Of a stretch of DNA of 64,000 nt, positions 1 to 7,693 are shown in pieces. This stretch comes from JALORV01 sp963724365 (GTDB taxonomy: Bacteria; Pseudomonadota; Gammaproteobacteria; Burkholderiales; Burkholderiaceae_F): NCBI GenBank assembly GCA_963724365.1, contig CAVRUR010000011.1, positions 248,001 to 312,000 of the forward strand, given 5' to 3'. How positions within the stretch are numbered: position 1 is the stretch's first letter; each line of letters begins with the position of its first letter. Under the pieces are notes generated by a model. It did not search any database and was not told where the DNA came from. It saw nothing but the letters and a program-made list of their open reading frames with translations. Both the position numbers and the translations under genes were made by a program.

Positions 1-212
1 TCGGAGATGACGAGATTCCGCCAGAGCAGTTGCCACAGATCCAGGCGTCCAGCTGAGAAGACCCAGGAAAAGGCGGTCAGAACCACGCCGATCGCAGCGC
101 TGAACAGCATCGTCACCAGCGCGATTGCCCACAGCGGCTGGCCTTCGCCGTCGCTGAAGTAGGGCGACCACCAGGTTCGCCATGCACTACGAAGCGTGGA
201 ATACATCTGCAT
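1..212 (-). CDS. LytS-like sensor histidine kinase, N-terminal fragment (runs off window start)
   Basis: The first 70 codons of a membrane protein read from position 212 toward base 1, so the rest lies outside the window. The start is ATG at 210-212, with a second in-frame ATG two codons later. After a basic and aromatic N-terminus, a hydrophobic stretch (about residues 28-52, LWAIALVTMLFSAAIGVVL) is followed by a short polar link and the start of another hydrophobic run. It begins 8 bp after the stop of a 2TM-domain gene. That pairing and the N-terminus suggest a LytS/YehU-type integral-membrane histidine kinase. No kinase motif is visible in the part present, so the family call is inference from context. 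Confidence 0.5.
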   Translation of the reverse strand, partial: MQMYSTLRSAWRTWWSPYFSDGEGQPLWAIALVTMLFSAAIGVVLTAFSWVFSAGRLDLWQLLWRNLVIS

Positions 213-220
213 GGCGACCT

Positions 221-520
221 TCAGCGGGCTAGTCGCGACAGAAGCCGGCGCACCTTGCGCTCCTGCCATTCGCGTCCCAGCCACAGGGTGCGGCCGAAGG
301 TGTCCAGCGCGGCGAACACGATGGCGATCGCCAATCCCAGGGCAACCCACGCGAACCACAGCCGGTTTGACGAGGTCATCGCGTTGACGATGGCGGCGAG
401 CGGAACAACCAGGGTGGCAACCAGGCATAGTTGATAGAAGGCGCGCAGCCGCTTGACGTGCTTGCGGACAGCCCGCAGCTCTGCGCGGTCAGGCGTGGGC
501 GGAGATTTGTTCGTTTCCAT
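221..520 (-). CDS. 2TM domain-containing membrane protein
   Basis: 99 aa. It has a charged N-terminus, two hydrophobic segments (about residues 28-47 and 53-75) and a basic C-terminal tail with a WxERKVRRLL motif. This layout, with a FYxxL start to helix 1 and WExRK after helix 2, fits the 2TM domain (PF13239) that often sits beside or inside LytS-type histidine kinases. It lies 8 bp upstream of the partial kinase gene, so the two are probably co-transcribed. The function is unknown; a membrane accessory to the kinase is a guess. Confidence 0.7.
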   Translation of the reverse strand: METNKSPPTPDRAELRAVRKHVKRLRAFYQLCLVATLVVPLAAIVNAMTSSNRLWFAWVALGLAIAIVFAALDTFGRTLWLGREWQERKVRRLLSRLAR

Positions 521-647
521 CTGGCAGCACCGTCAGCATCGATGCTGCCACTTTACGGGTGCGGCTGCGACCACCAACCCGAACGCGCCGGGCGGCGTGC
601 AAGCGGCGCGAAATGACGTTCGGCCGGCGCCAAAGACCGACACCGAC

Positions 648-1154
648 TCAGGCCGCGCGCGTCCGGCGTTTCTTCATCTTGGTCTTGATGCGTTCCTGCT
701 TGAGCGGCGACAGGTACTCGACGAATACCTTGCCAAGCAGGTGATCCATTTCGTGCTGCACGCACACCGCCAGCAATCCGGTGCAGTCGCGCTCGAACGC
801 TGTGCCCCGCTCGTCGACTGCCTTGACGCGGACGCGCGACGGGCGCGTCACCGCGTCGTAGATCCCGGGGACAGACAGGCAGCCCTCCTCGCACTCGACC
901 TGCTCGTCGGAAGCCCAGACGATCTCGGGATTGATGAAGACCTGGAGGTCGTCCTTGGTCTCCGACGTGTCGATGACGATGATGCACTCGTGCACGTCGA
1001 CCTGGGATGCCGCCAGGCCAACGCCCGGCGCCTCGTACATCGTTTCGGCCATGTCGGCCACGAGCTTGCGCAGTCGGTCGTCGAAAGCGGTAACGGGCCG
1101 CGCGACCGTGCGCAGTCGCGAATCCGGATATTCGAGTATCGGGAGCAATGCCAC
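648..1154 (-). CDS. def: Peptide deformylase
   Basis: 168 aa metalloenzyme that removes the formyl group from the N-terminal methionine of nascent proteins. All three family motifs are present: GVGLAASQ (about residues 45-52), EGCLSVPG (about 89-96, metal-binding Cys) and QHEMDHLLG (about 133-141, two metal-binding His and the catalytic Glu). The start is GTG at 1152-1154, with a GGAG Shine-Dalgarno 7 bases upstream. The C-terminus is strongly basic (KTKMKKRRTR). No fmt gene follows: about 130 bp of non-coding sequence and the 2TM gene lie downstream, unlike the common def-fmt pairing. The LysM gene is divergent, as in many betaproteobacteria. Confidence 0.96.
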   Translation of the reverse strand: MALLPILEYPDSRLRTVARPVTAFDDRLRKLVADMAETMYEAPGVGLAASQVDVHECIIVIDTSETKDDLQVFINPEIVWASDEQVECEEGCLSVPGIYDAVTRPSRVRVKAVDERGTAFERDCTGLLAVCVQHEMDHLLGKVFVEYLSPLKQERIKTKMKKRRTRAA

Positions 1155-1491
1155 GTGTCTTCTCCAAATGCCCGGCCCGTCGTGCTGAGGATGATCCGGC
1201 TAAGTCCCGCCCTCCTACCCCGCTTTTTACGCGCCCGACCGGCCCGCTTTGCCGCCACACTGCGGCTTGATGAGTGATCGGCAGGACCTCGTCCGACGCC
1301 GCCCCACGCCTTTCGGCATCGCGCCAAGTCGGGATCAACCCCTTTGGCTATCCGTTGCTATATCAAGGCACTAGGGGCAGAATCTGACGCCCTGTCTCAG
1401 CTTAGATCGCAGTCGGTTCCGCAAATTTCAAGTCGGGAATCCGAGCCTGAGGGACGGTGCGAACCCCACCGGACGGCCAGAGGGAGCTTGC
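1155..1491. promoter_or_regulatory. Divergent intergenic region between def and the LysM gene
   Basis: 337 bp without a convincing gene. It must hold the promoters for def (leftward) and the LysM-dprA-smg group (rightward). A ribosome site GGGAG precedes the LysM start, and AT-richer sequence occurs around 1360-1375, but I could not pick a clear -35/-10 pair. Open frames crossing this area are continuations of antisense frames of def and lack family features. Confidence 0.5.
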
Positions 1492-2718
1492 ATGAAGAAG
1501 ACTAGCATGGGCGTACTCGCCGCCGTCGCCTGCATGGGCGTGACCGCGACGGGCACTGCCCTGGCGCAATCGGCCACCAGCCGCTATCCGATCACCTCGG
1601 AACAGCGCGGCGTCGCCGATCAGGTCGCTCAGGCCGGCGTACCGCTGTCCGCTCTGGCCGCCGATGCGCCGGAACGCTACGTCGTCAAGCGCGGCGACAC
1701 GCTCTGGGGCCTGTCCAGCATGTACCTCACGAGTCCGTGGCGCTGGCCCGAACTGTGGGGCATGAACAAGCAGCAGATTGCCAATCCGCACCTGATCTAC
1801 CCCGGTCAGGAACTGCTCCTGGTGAAGGAAGACGGTCGCGCACGGCTCATGGTCGGGGGCGGCGGCGAGTCGAAAGAAGGCAAGTTGCAGCCGACGATCC
1901 GTGACATGGGATCGGAACGTGCGGCGATCCGCAGCATTCCGACCAACCTGATCCAGCCGTTCCTGTCGCAGCCGCTGGTGCTCGAGCCGGCGGCGATGAA
2001 CGACGCGCCGCGAATCGTGGCCACGCAGGAAGGCCGGGTCTGGGTAGGCCGCGGCGACAGCGCTTATGCGCGCGGCATCACGAACGATGCGGTGCTCAAC
2101 TACAGCGTGTTCCGTCCTTTGCGCCCGCTCTACGATCCGGACGACGTGAACCGGAAGTCGCCGATCGCCTACGAGGCGGTGTACCTCGGCACGGTGAACG
2201 TTTCCCGTCCCGGCGAAGTGGCGAAAGTCCACGTGCAGGAAAGCAAAAAGGAAATCGGCGTCGGCGATCGCATGCTGCCGATCGAGCAGCAGGCGCTGAT
2301 CAGCTATGTGCCCAAGGCACCGTCCGGACCGGTCGAAGCCCGCGTCATTTCCATCTACGACGGCGTCCGCTTTGCGGGCGGCGGCCAGATCATCACGCTG
2401 AACCGTGGCTCGAACGAAGGCCTGACCATCGGCGACACGCTGCAGCTCTGGCGCGCCGGCGAAACGATCGAAGACAGGACCCTGCCCGGTCGGCAGTTCG
2501 TCAAGCTGCCCGACGAGCAGATCGGACTCGCCTTCGTGTTCCGCGCGTTCCCGACGATTTCGTATGCGCTGATCCAGCGCGGGACGCAGCCCGTCGAAGT
2601 TGGCGACCGCGCCTCCAACCCGAGCGACGACACGGAGATACCGCGCGTCCGCACAGAAATCGAAACCGAAGCGGACCGCGTCTTGCGCCAGCCGCTTCGC
2701 CCGATGCCTCCGCAGTAA
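1492..2718 (+). CDS. LysM peptidoglycan-binding domain protein (exported)
   Basis: 408 aa. An N-terminal signal peptide (basic start, hydrophobic core, TALAQS cleavage region near residue 26) directs export. A LysM domain follows at about residues 63-110 (YVVKRGDTLWGLSSMYL ... IYPGQELLLV), which binds glycan strands of peptidoglycan. The remaining 290 residues form a long domain without motifs I recognise. Exported LysM proteins encoded between def and dprA are typical of betaproteobacteria. The start ATG is backed by a GGGAG site about 8 bases upstream. dprA follows 15 bp downstream, so the two are probably co-transcribed. Confidence 0.88.
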   Translation: MKKTSMGVLAAVACMGVTATGTALAQSATSRYPITSEQRGVADQVAQAGVPLSALAADAPERYVVKRGDTLWGLSSMYLTSPWRWPELWGMNKQQIANPHLIYPGQELLLVKEDGRARLMVGGGGESKEGKLQPTIRDMGSERAAIRSIPTNLIQPFLSQPLVLEPAAMNDAPRIVATQEGRVWVGRGDSAYARGITNDAVLNYSVFRPLRPLYDPDDVNRKSPIAYEAVYLGTVNVSRPGEVAKVHVQESKKEIGVGDRMLPIEQQALISYVPKAPSGPVEARVISIYDGVRFAGGGQIITLNRGSNEGLTIGDTLQLWRAGETIEDRTLPGRQFVKLPDEQIGLAFVFRAFPTISYALIQRGTQPVEVGDRASNPSDDTEIPRVRTEIETEADRVLRQPLRPMPPQ

Positions 2719-2733
2719 ACCGCGACGCGGCCG

Positions 2734-3828
2734 ATGCAGCCCGCGGAGCGCGCGGCCTGGCTGCGGCTGATCGCCACGCCGGGCATCGGGCCACGCACCG
2801 CGCGGCATCTTCTTTCCTCCTTCGGACTGCCTGACGCCATCTTTGCCGCCGGCATGCCGGCGTTGCTGCGCGCCGTGCCAGAGCCGCTTGCGTGCCTGCT
2901 CGCCAACACACCCGATGGCGAGGTGCAGTCGACGATCGATGCAACCGAACACTGGCTTGCCGCATCGACCAGCCACGCACTCATTTCACTTGCGGATCCG
3001 GAGTATCCGGCGCTGTTGCTCGCCACGCCGGACCCGCCGCCGCTGCTGTTTGCCATCGGACGGACCGAATTGCTGAGCCGGCCGGCGCTGGCCATCGTCG
3101 GCAGCCGCAACGCCACGCAACAGGGTGTCGCCAACGCAGAAGCCTTCGCCGGAGCACTGGCGCGGTCCGGACTGACTATCATCAGCGGGCTCGCGCTCGG
3201 CATCGATGCCGCCGCGCATCGGGGCGCACTTGATGCGGACGGTGACGCCGGCACGATTGCGGTGGTCGGCACCGGGGTCGACGCGATCTATCCGGCCAGC
3301 AATCGCGCATTGACGCATCGGATTCGCGCCGAAGGCGTCGTGGTTTCCGAGTTCCCGCTGCGCACTCCGGCGATCGCGCACAACTTCCCGCGTCGCAACC
3401 GCATCATCGCGGGGCTTGCGCGCGGCGTGCTGGTGGTTGAAGCGGCGATGCGCTCGGGCTCGCTCATCACGGCCCGCATTGCCGCCGACGCAGGACGCGA
3501 CGTGTTTGCGATTCCCGGTTCGATCCACTCGCCGCTCGCCAAGGGCTGCCACCGACTGATCCGCGAAGGTGCCAAGCTGGTCGAGTCAGCGCACGACATT
3601 GCCGAAGACCTCGGCCTCGAGCGCTTGCCCGCGGCATCGCCGGTGGCGGTCGAGCGTGGACCCCACGCCGAGTTGCTCGCACTTCTGGGTCACGACCCGG
3701 TTGATCTGGACACGCTCGCACAGCGCACCGGTCGCGACGCGGGCACGCTTGCGGCAACGCTGCTGGAACTGGAGCTGGCACAAGATGTTGAGCGTCTGCC
3801 GGGTAACCGCTACCAGAGGTTGCGGTAG
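2734..3828 (+). CDS. dprA: DNA-processing protein DprA (Smf)
   Basis: 364 aa. DprA protects incoming single-stranded DNA during natural transformation and loads RecA onto it. The Rossmann-like core is recognisable from AIVGSRNATQQG (about residue 118), SGLALGIDAAAH (about 151), VVGTGVDAIYP and FPRRNRIIAGLA. A C-terminal winged-helix-like DML1 segment spans about residues 305-364. The N-terminal part has helix-hairpin-helix-like residues (LIATPGIGPRTARHLL). It lies 15 bp after the LysM gene and 32 bp before smg. The length is standard for the family. Confidence 0.95.
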   Translation: MQPAERAAWLRLIATPGIGPRTARHLLSSFGLPDAIFAAGMPALLRAVPEPLACLLANTPDGEVQSTIDATEHWLAASTSHALISLADPEYPALLLATPDPPPLLFAIGRTELLSRPALAIVGSRNATQQGVANAEAFAGALARSGLTIISGLALGIDAAAHRGALDADGDAGTIAVVGTGVDAIYPASNRALTHRIRAEGVVVSEFPLRTPAIAHNFPRRNRIIAGLARGVLVVEAAMRSGSLITARIAADAGRDVFAIPGSIHSPLAKGCHRLIREGAKLVESAHDIAEDLGLERLPAASPVAVERGPHAELLALLGHDPVDLDTLAQRTGRDAGTLAATLLELELAQDVERLPGNRYQRLR

Positions 3829-3860
3829 GACTTTACAGCCCACCTGGGCTCGCATAGAGT

Positions 3861-4328
3861 GTGAACAACGTGTTCGATGTCCTCGTCTATCTGTACGAAA
3901 ACTACGGCGCGCTGCATGCGTGCCCGGACGCCGACTCGCTGTCCCGGAAGCTGACGGCCGCCGGCTTCGACGACGAAGAGATCAACGAAGCACTGGCGTG
4001 GCTGCAGGGCCTGGAACGGGTCACCGAGCAATCGATCGCCGTCGGACCCGAAAGCGACGGCGCGTTCCGCATCTATGCCGCGATAGAAACCGAGCGGCTC
4101 GGCACGGAGTCGATCGGCTTTCTCAGCTTTCTCGAGAACGCGGGCCAGCTGACACCGAGGCAGCGCGAAATCGTGATCGAACGCGCGCTGGCGATCGAGG
4201 ACACGCCGATCCCGCTCGACATGATCAAGGTCATCGTCCTGATGGTGCTGTGGAGCCAGCAGGCCGACATCGACGTGCTGCTGCTGGAAGAGCTGCTACA
4301 CGACGGGACGGAGCGGGACCTGCACTAG
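3861..4328 (+). CDS. smg: Smg family protein (DUF494)
   Basis: 155 aa, small acidic helical protein of the Smg/DUF494 family, which is commonly encoded next to dprA and has no settled biochemical role. The N-terminus (FDVLVYLYENYG) is the family signature. Two GTG codons are possible starts: 3861, and 3870, which would give a protein beginning MFDVLVY as in E. coli Smg. I give the longer form; the second may be the real start. The gene sits between dprA and topB on the same strand. Confidence 0.92.
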   Translation: MNNVFDVLVYLYENYGALHACPDADSLSRKLTAAGFDDEEINEALAWLQGLERVTEQSIAVGPESDGAFRIYAAIETERLGTESIGFLSFLENAGQLTPRQREIVIERALAIEDTPIPLDMIKVIVLMVLWSQQADIDVLLLEELLHDGTERDLH

Positions 4329-4570
4329 GCGATCCTCGTGTACGCATATCCGGCTGCGCCGGACATGCACGTGCACTCGGATCGGAAATGCGGAAGTGTC
4401 GGCTGCGCTTTGGGCGGAGCAGGGAATTATCGACAGCACCTGCGTGCTGTCGACCGTGCGGAGCCGGCGCGGCCCGCGAGCCGCGCAGTGGACTGGCCGG
4501 GCACTCCGCCGATGATCAACTGATGGGCACCCTCCCTGCCCTCCCGCCCAGCGGGAGGGTGATGACACCT
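4329..4570 (+). repeat. Dispersed non-coding repeat, copy 1, ending in a 9-bp-stem palindrome
   Basis: Much of the 389-bp gap between smg and topB. The left part (from about 4332) begins TCCTCGTGTACGC, then a GC-rich palindromic centre and CACGTGCACTCG, and it closely matches sequence starting at 9189. The right part holds a perfect hairpin: CCCTCCCGC at 4539-4547, loop CCA, GCGGGAGGG at 4551-4559. Similar CCCTCC/GGAGGG hairpins recur at 9344-9366 and inside ureB at 60501-60521. No gene is visible here. The order of the two modules (CTCGTGTACGC block, then C/G-strand hairpin) is the same as in the 9.2-kb copy. Confidence 0.7.
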
Positions 4571-4685
4571 GAGGCTCAGGCGACCCCGCGCATTAGGCGA
4601 TTTCTCCCGCCGGGCCGGGCACTTGCATCGATTTTCGATTTCGTTGTTATCCTGAAAAAAGAGAGCCCAGCTCATATATGAGGAC

Positions 4686-4714
4686 AGGCCGCCTGTAATG
4701 GCGGCCTAATTTTC
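4686..4714 (+). terminator. Terminator-like hairpin directly before the topB start codon
   Basis: A perfect 8-bp stem, AGGCCGCC (4686-4693) / GGCGGCCT (4700-4707), with loop TGTAAT, is followed by AATTTTC. It ends only 3-4 bases before the topB ATG at 4718. A 12-bp perfect palindrome, CTCATATATGAG, lies at 4671-4682 just upstream. The hairpin could be an intrinsic terminator or attenuator for transcripts entering from smg, with topB expressed in spite of it, or it could occlude the ribosome site. No Shine-Dalgarno is visible between it and the ATG. Confidence 0.5.
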
Positions 4715-4717
4715 TGC

Positions 4718-7420
4718 ATGTCCAAAGCACTGATCATTGCCGAGAAACCCTCCGTCGCCGCCGATATCGCGCGCGCGCTGGGAGGCTTCACCAAGCAGCA
4801 GGACTTCTTCGAGAGCGACCGCTACGTGCTGTCCTCAGCCGTGGGTCACCTGCTCGAACTCAAGGCGCCCGAGTCACATGACGTCAAGCGCGGCAAGTGG
4901 ACCTTCACGCACCTGCCGGTCATCCCGCCGCACTTCGACCTCGCACCCATTGCCAAGGCCGAGGCGCGCCTCAAGGTGTTGCTCAAGCTTCTCAAGCGCA
5001 AGGATGTCACCGAGCTCGTCAACGCCTGCGACGCCGGACGCGAAGGCGAACTGATCTTCCGCTACATCGTGCAGGCCGCAAAGGCGCGCCAGCCGGTGCG
5101 CCGGCTCTGGCTGCAGTCGATGACGCCTGCCTCGATCCGCGAGGCGTTCGAGTCCCTGCGCAGCGATGACGAGATGCTGCCTTTGGCCGATGCGGCGCGC
5201 AGCCGCTCCGAAGCCGACTGGCTGGTGGGCATCAACGGCACGCGCGCGATGACCGCCTTTAACAGCAAGGAAGGCGGTTTCTACCTGACGACGGTGGGTC
5301 GCGTGCAGACGCCGACGCTGGCGATCGTCGCCGAGCGGGAAGACAAGATCCGGCGCTTTGTCTCGCGCGACTACTGGGAAGTGCGCGCGAAGTTCGACGC
5401 CCGGGCCGGACAGTACGACGGACGCTGGTTCGACGAAGCGTTCAAGAAGGCCGATGACCCGGATGCCCGCGCCGAGCGCCTGTGGGACGAGACCAGGGCG
5501 GCCGCCATCGTTGCCGCCTGTACGGGCAAGCCGGGCGTAGTCAGCGAGGAGGCCAAGCCGAGCACGCAGCTGTCGCCGCTGCTGTTCGACCTGACCTCGC
5601 TGCAGCGCGAGGCCAACGGCAAGTTCGGGTTCTCTGCAAAAACGACCCTGTCGATCGCGCAGGCGCTTTACGAGAGGCACAAGGTGCTGACGTATCCGCG
5701 GACCGACGCCCGCGCGCTGCCCGAGGATTACCTCGGCGTGGTGAAGAAGACGATGGAGGAACTCGGCGCGCTGTCGGCGTACAAGCCCTACACGAAGCAG
5801 GCGCTGAAAGCGGGCTGGATCCGTCCCAATAAGCGCGTGTTCGACAACTCGAAGATCTCGGACCACTTCGCGATCATCCCCACTCCGCAGACGCCCGGGC
5901 ATCTGTCCGAGGTCGAGGCCAAGCTCTACGACCTCGTCGCCAAGCGCTTCCTGGCCGTGTTCTTTCCGGCGGCCGAGTACCTGGTGACGACGCGCATCAC
6001 ACGGGTTGAAGGCCATGCTTTCAAGACCGAGGGCAAGGTGCTGGTCGAACCCGGCTGGCTCGCGATCTACGGCCGCGAAGCCGTCGAAGAGCAGGGCTCG
6101 CTGGTCAAGGTCGACGAAGGCGAGCGCGTCCGCACAGCCGAAATTGAAGCCGTACCGCTCGCCACGCGACCGCCGCCGCGCTACACGGAAGCGACGCTGC
6201 TCACCGCCATGGAAGGAGCCGGCAAGCTGATAGAGGACGACGAGCTGCGTGCGGCGATGGCCGGCAAGGGACTCGGCACCCCCGCCACGCGCGCGCAGAT
6301 CATCGAGAACCTGATCGATCAGCGCTACATGGTCCGCGATGGCCGAGACCTTCGTCCTACGCGCAAGGCCTTTGACCTGATGACGCTGCTCAAGGGCCTC
6401 GACGTGCCGGAACTGACGGCACCGGAACTGACCGGCGAATGGGAATTCAAGTTGTCGCAGATGGAGCGAGGCAAGCTCAAGCGCGATTTGTTCATGCGCG
6501 AGATCGCCGGCATGACGCAGAAGATTGTCCAGCGCGCCAAGAGCTACGAATCCGATACGGTGCCGATCGAAGACCCGGCGCAGCTGACGAAGCCGTGCCC
6601 GAAATGTGGCAAGACCGTCATCGAGAACTACCGCCGCTTTGCCTGCACGAGCTGCGACTTTTCGATACCCAAGCACCCGGGCAGCCGCTCGCTGGAGGTC
6701 GAGGAAGTCGAGGAGTTGCTCGACAAGGGCACGATCGGGCCGATGTCGGGCTTCATCAGCAAAATGGGCCGGCCATTTTCCGCCGTGCTCAAACTGACAC
6801 CCGAATACAAGCTCGAGTTCGACTTCGGCCAGGGCAGCGACGACGGCGCCTCGGACGAAGCCGTCGATTTCACCGGCCAGCAAACGGTCGGTCCCTGTCC
6901 GAAATGCGGCGGTCGTGTTTTCGAGCAGCCGATGAACTACCTGTGCGAACGCGCGACCGGCCCGGCGAAGACCTGCGACTTCCGTTCGGGCAAGGTGATC
7001 CTGCAGCAGCCGATCGAACGCGCACAGATGGAAAAGCTGCTCAACGAGGGTCGCACCGACATCCTCCGCGCCTTCGTGTCGAACCGCACGCGACGCAAGT
7101 TCAATGCTTTCCTGGTGCGCAAACCCGATGGCACGGTCGGGTTCGAGTTCGAACCGCGTGCCAAGAAGCCGGCGGGCAAGGCCGCGGCACGGACAAAGGG
7201 TGAGTCGACATCGACGGACGCCGCGGCACCGGCTCCGCGCAAGACCGTTCGCGCTGCCTCCGGCGACGGGGATGTGGCACCGACTGAAGGCAAGACGACG
7301 AAGGTTGCGGCCAGGCGCCCCGGCGCCACCGCACGGAAGAGCACGAAGTCCGTGGCCAAGCGCGCCGCCAAGCCGCCCGCCCGAAAGCCTGCCAAGTTAG
7401 CCAAGGCAGCCCGCAAGTAA
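4718..7420 (+). CDS. topB: DNA topoisomerase III (type IA)
   Basis: 900 aa. Relaxes or decatenates DNA through a 5'-phosphotyrosine intermediate. The Toprim domain occupies the N-terminus (IIAEKPSVA with Glu9; ACDAGREGE at 103-111 gives the acidic cluster). The catalytic tyrosine is Tyr326 in LTYPRTDAR. Two C-terminal zinc-ribbon-like segments carry CPKCGK...CTSC (near residue 630) and CPKCGG...CERAT (near 728). The last 70 residues are a Lys/Ala/Pro-rich tail, probably a nonspecific DNA-binding extension. The protein start MSKALIIAEKP matches the family N-terminus although no ribosome site is visible. It is longer than E. coli TopB (653 aa) because of the zinc modules and tail. Confidence 0.95.
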   Translation: MSKALIIAEKPSVAADIARALGGFTKQQDFFESDRYVLSSAVGHLLELKAPESHDVKRGKWTFTHLPVIPPHFDLAPIAKAEARLKVLLKLLKRKDVTELVNACDAGREGELIFRYIVQAAKARQPVRRLWLQSMTPASIREAFESLRSDDEMLPLADAARSRSEADWLVGINGTRAMTAFNSKEGGFYLTTVGRVQTPTLAIVAEREDKIRRFVSRDYWEVRAKFDARAGQYDGRWFDEAFKKADDPDARAERLWDETRAAAIVAACTGKPGVVSEEAKPSTQLSPLLFDLTSLQREANGKFGFSAKTTLSIAQALYERHKVLTYPRTDARALPEDYLGVVKKTMEELGALSAYKPYTKQALKAGWIRPNKRVFDNSKISDHFAIIPTPQTPGHLSEVEAKLYDLVAKRFLAVFFPAAEYLVTTRITRVEGHAFKTEGKVLVEPGWLAIYGREAVEEQGSLVKVDEGERVRTAEIEAVPLATRPPPRYTEATLLTAMEGAGKLIEDDELRAAMAGKGLGTPATRAQIIENLIDQRYMVRDGRDLRPTRKAFDLMTLLKGLDVPELTAPELTGEWEFKLSQMERGKLKRDLFMREIAGMTQKIVQRAKSYESDTVPIEDPAQLTKPCPKCGKTVIENYRRFACTSCDFSIPKHPGSRSLEVEEVEELLDKGTIGPMSGFISKMGRPFSAVLKLTPEYKLEFDFGQGSDDGASDEAVDFTGQQTVGPCPKCGGRVFEQPMNYLCERATGPAKTCDFRSGKVILQQPIERAQMEKLLNEGRTDILRAFVSNRTRRKFNAFLVRKPDGTVGFEFEPRAKKPAGKAAARTKGESTSTDAAAPAPRKTVRAASGDGDVAPTEGKTTKVAARRPGATARKSTKSVAKRAAKPPARKPAKLAKAARK

Positions 7421-7485
7421 GGTAGTCCGCGCTTCATCCAAGCACGGCAGTCCAGACCATGCGGCGGCTCGGCTATGCTGGCCGC

Positions 7486-7686
7486 ATGCAGCGATTCCTC
7501 ATCGTGGCCGGCGCTGTCGCGATTACCCTGGGCCTGCTGTGGCCGTGGCTGACGAAGCTCGGCCTGGGTCGGTTGCCAGGTGACTTTCACGTCGAGCGCG
7601 AGAGCTTTGCTTTCTACTTTCCATTGACGACTTCGCTGATCGTGTCCGTTGTGGTGACGGCCGTGATCTGGTTGCTGCGACGCTGA
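7486..7686 (+). CDS. DUF2905 family small membrane protein
   Basis: 66 aa with two hydrophobic segments (about residues 3-20 and 45-63) joined by the conserved loop GLGRLPGDFHVERESFAFYFP. The family (DUF2905) is recognised by this GRLPGD loop, and its function is unknown. I chose the ATG at 7486 over an in-frame ATG at 7459 because family members start just before the first helix. It lies 65 bp after topB and 7 bp before the next lipoprotein gene. Confidence 0.88.
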   Translation: MQRFLIVAGAVAITLGLLWPWLTKLGLGRLPGDFHVERESFAFYFPLTTSLIVSVVVTAVIWLLRR

Positions 7687-7693
7687 GCCGACC

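Noticed and set aside
453..1338. Long open frames over def on the + strand (453-1277) and in another minus frame (553-1338)
   Set aside because: Antisense or alternate-frame shadows of def; no family motif, and def itself has complete motifs and a ribosome site.
4539..4559. Hairpin considered as a terminator for smg
   Set aside because: No T-tract, and the same palindrome recurs in repeat contexts, so it is listed as part of a repeat.
4874..6883. 669-aa open frame opposite topB
   Set aside because: High-GC antisense shadow of a confidently assigned topoisomerase; composition is Arg/Leu/Ala-rich with no domain.
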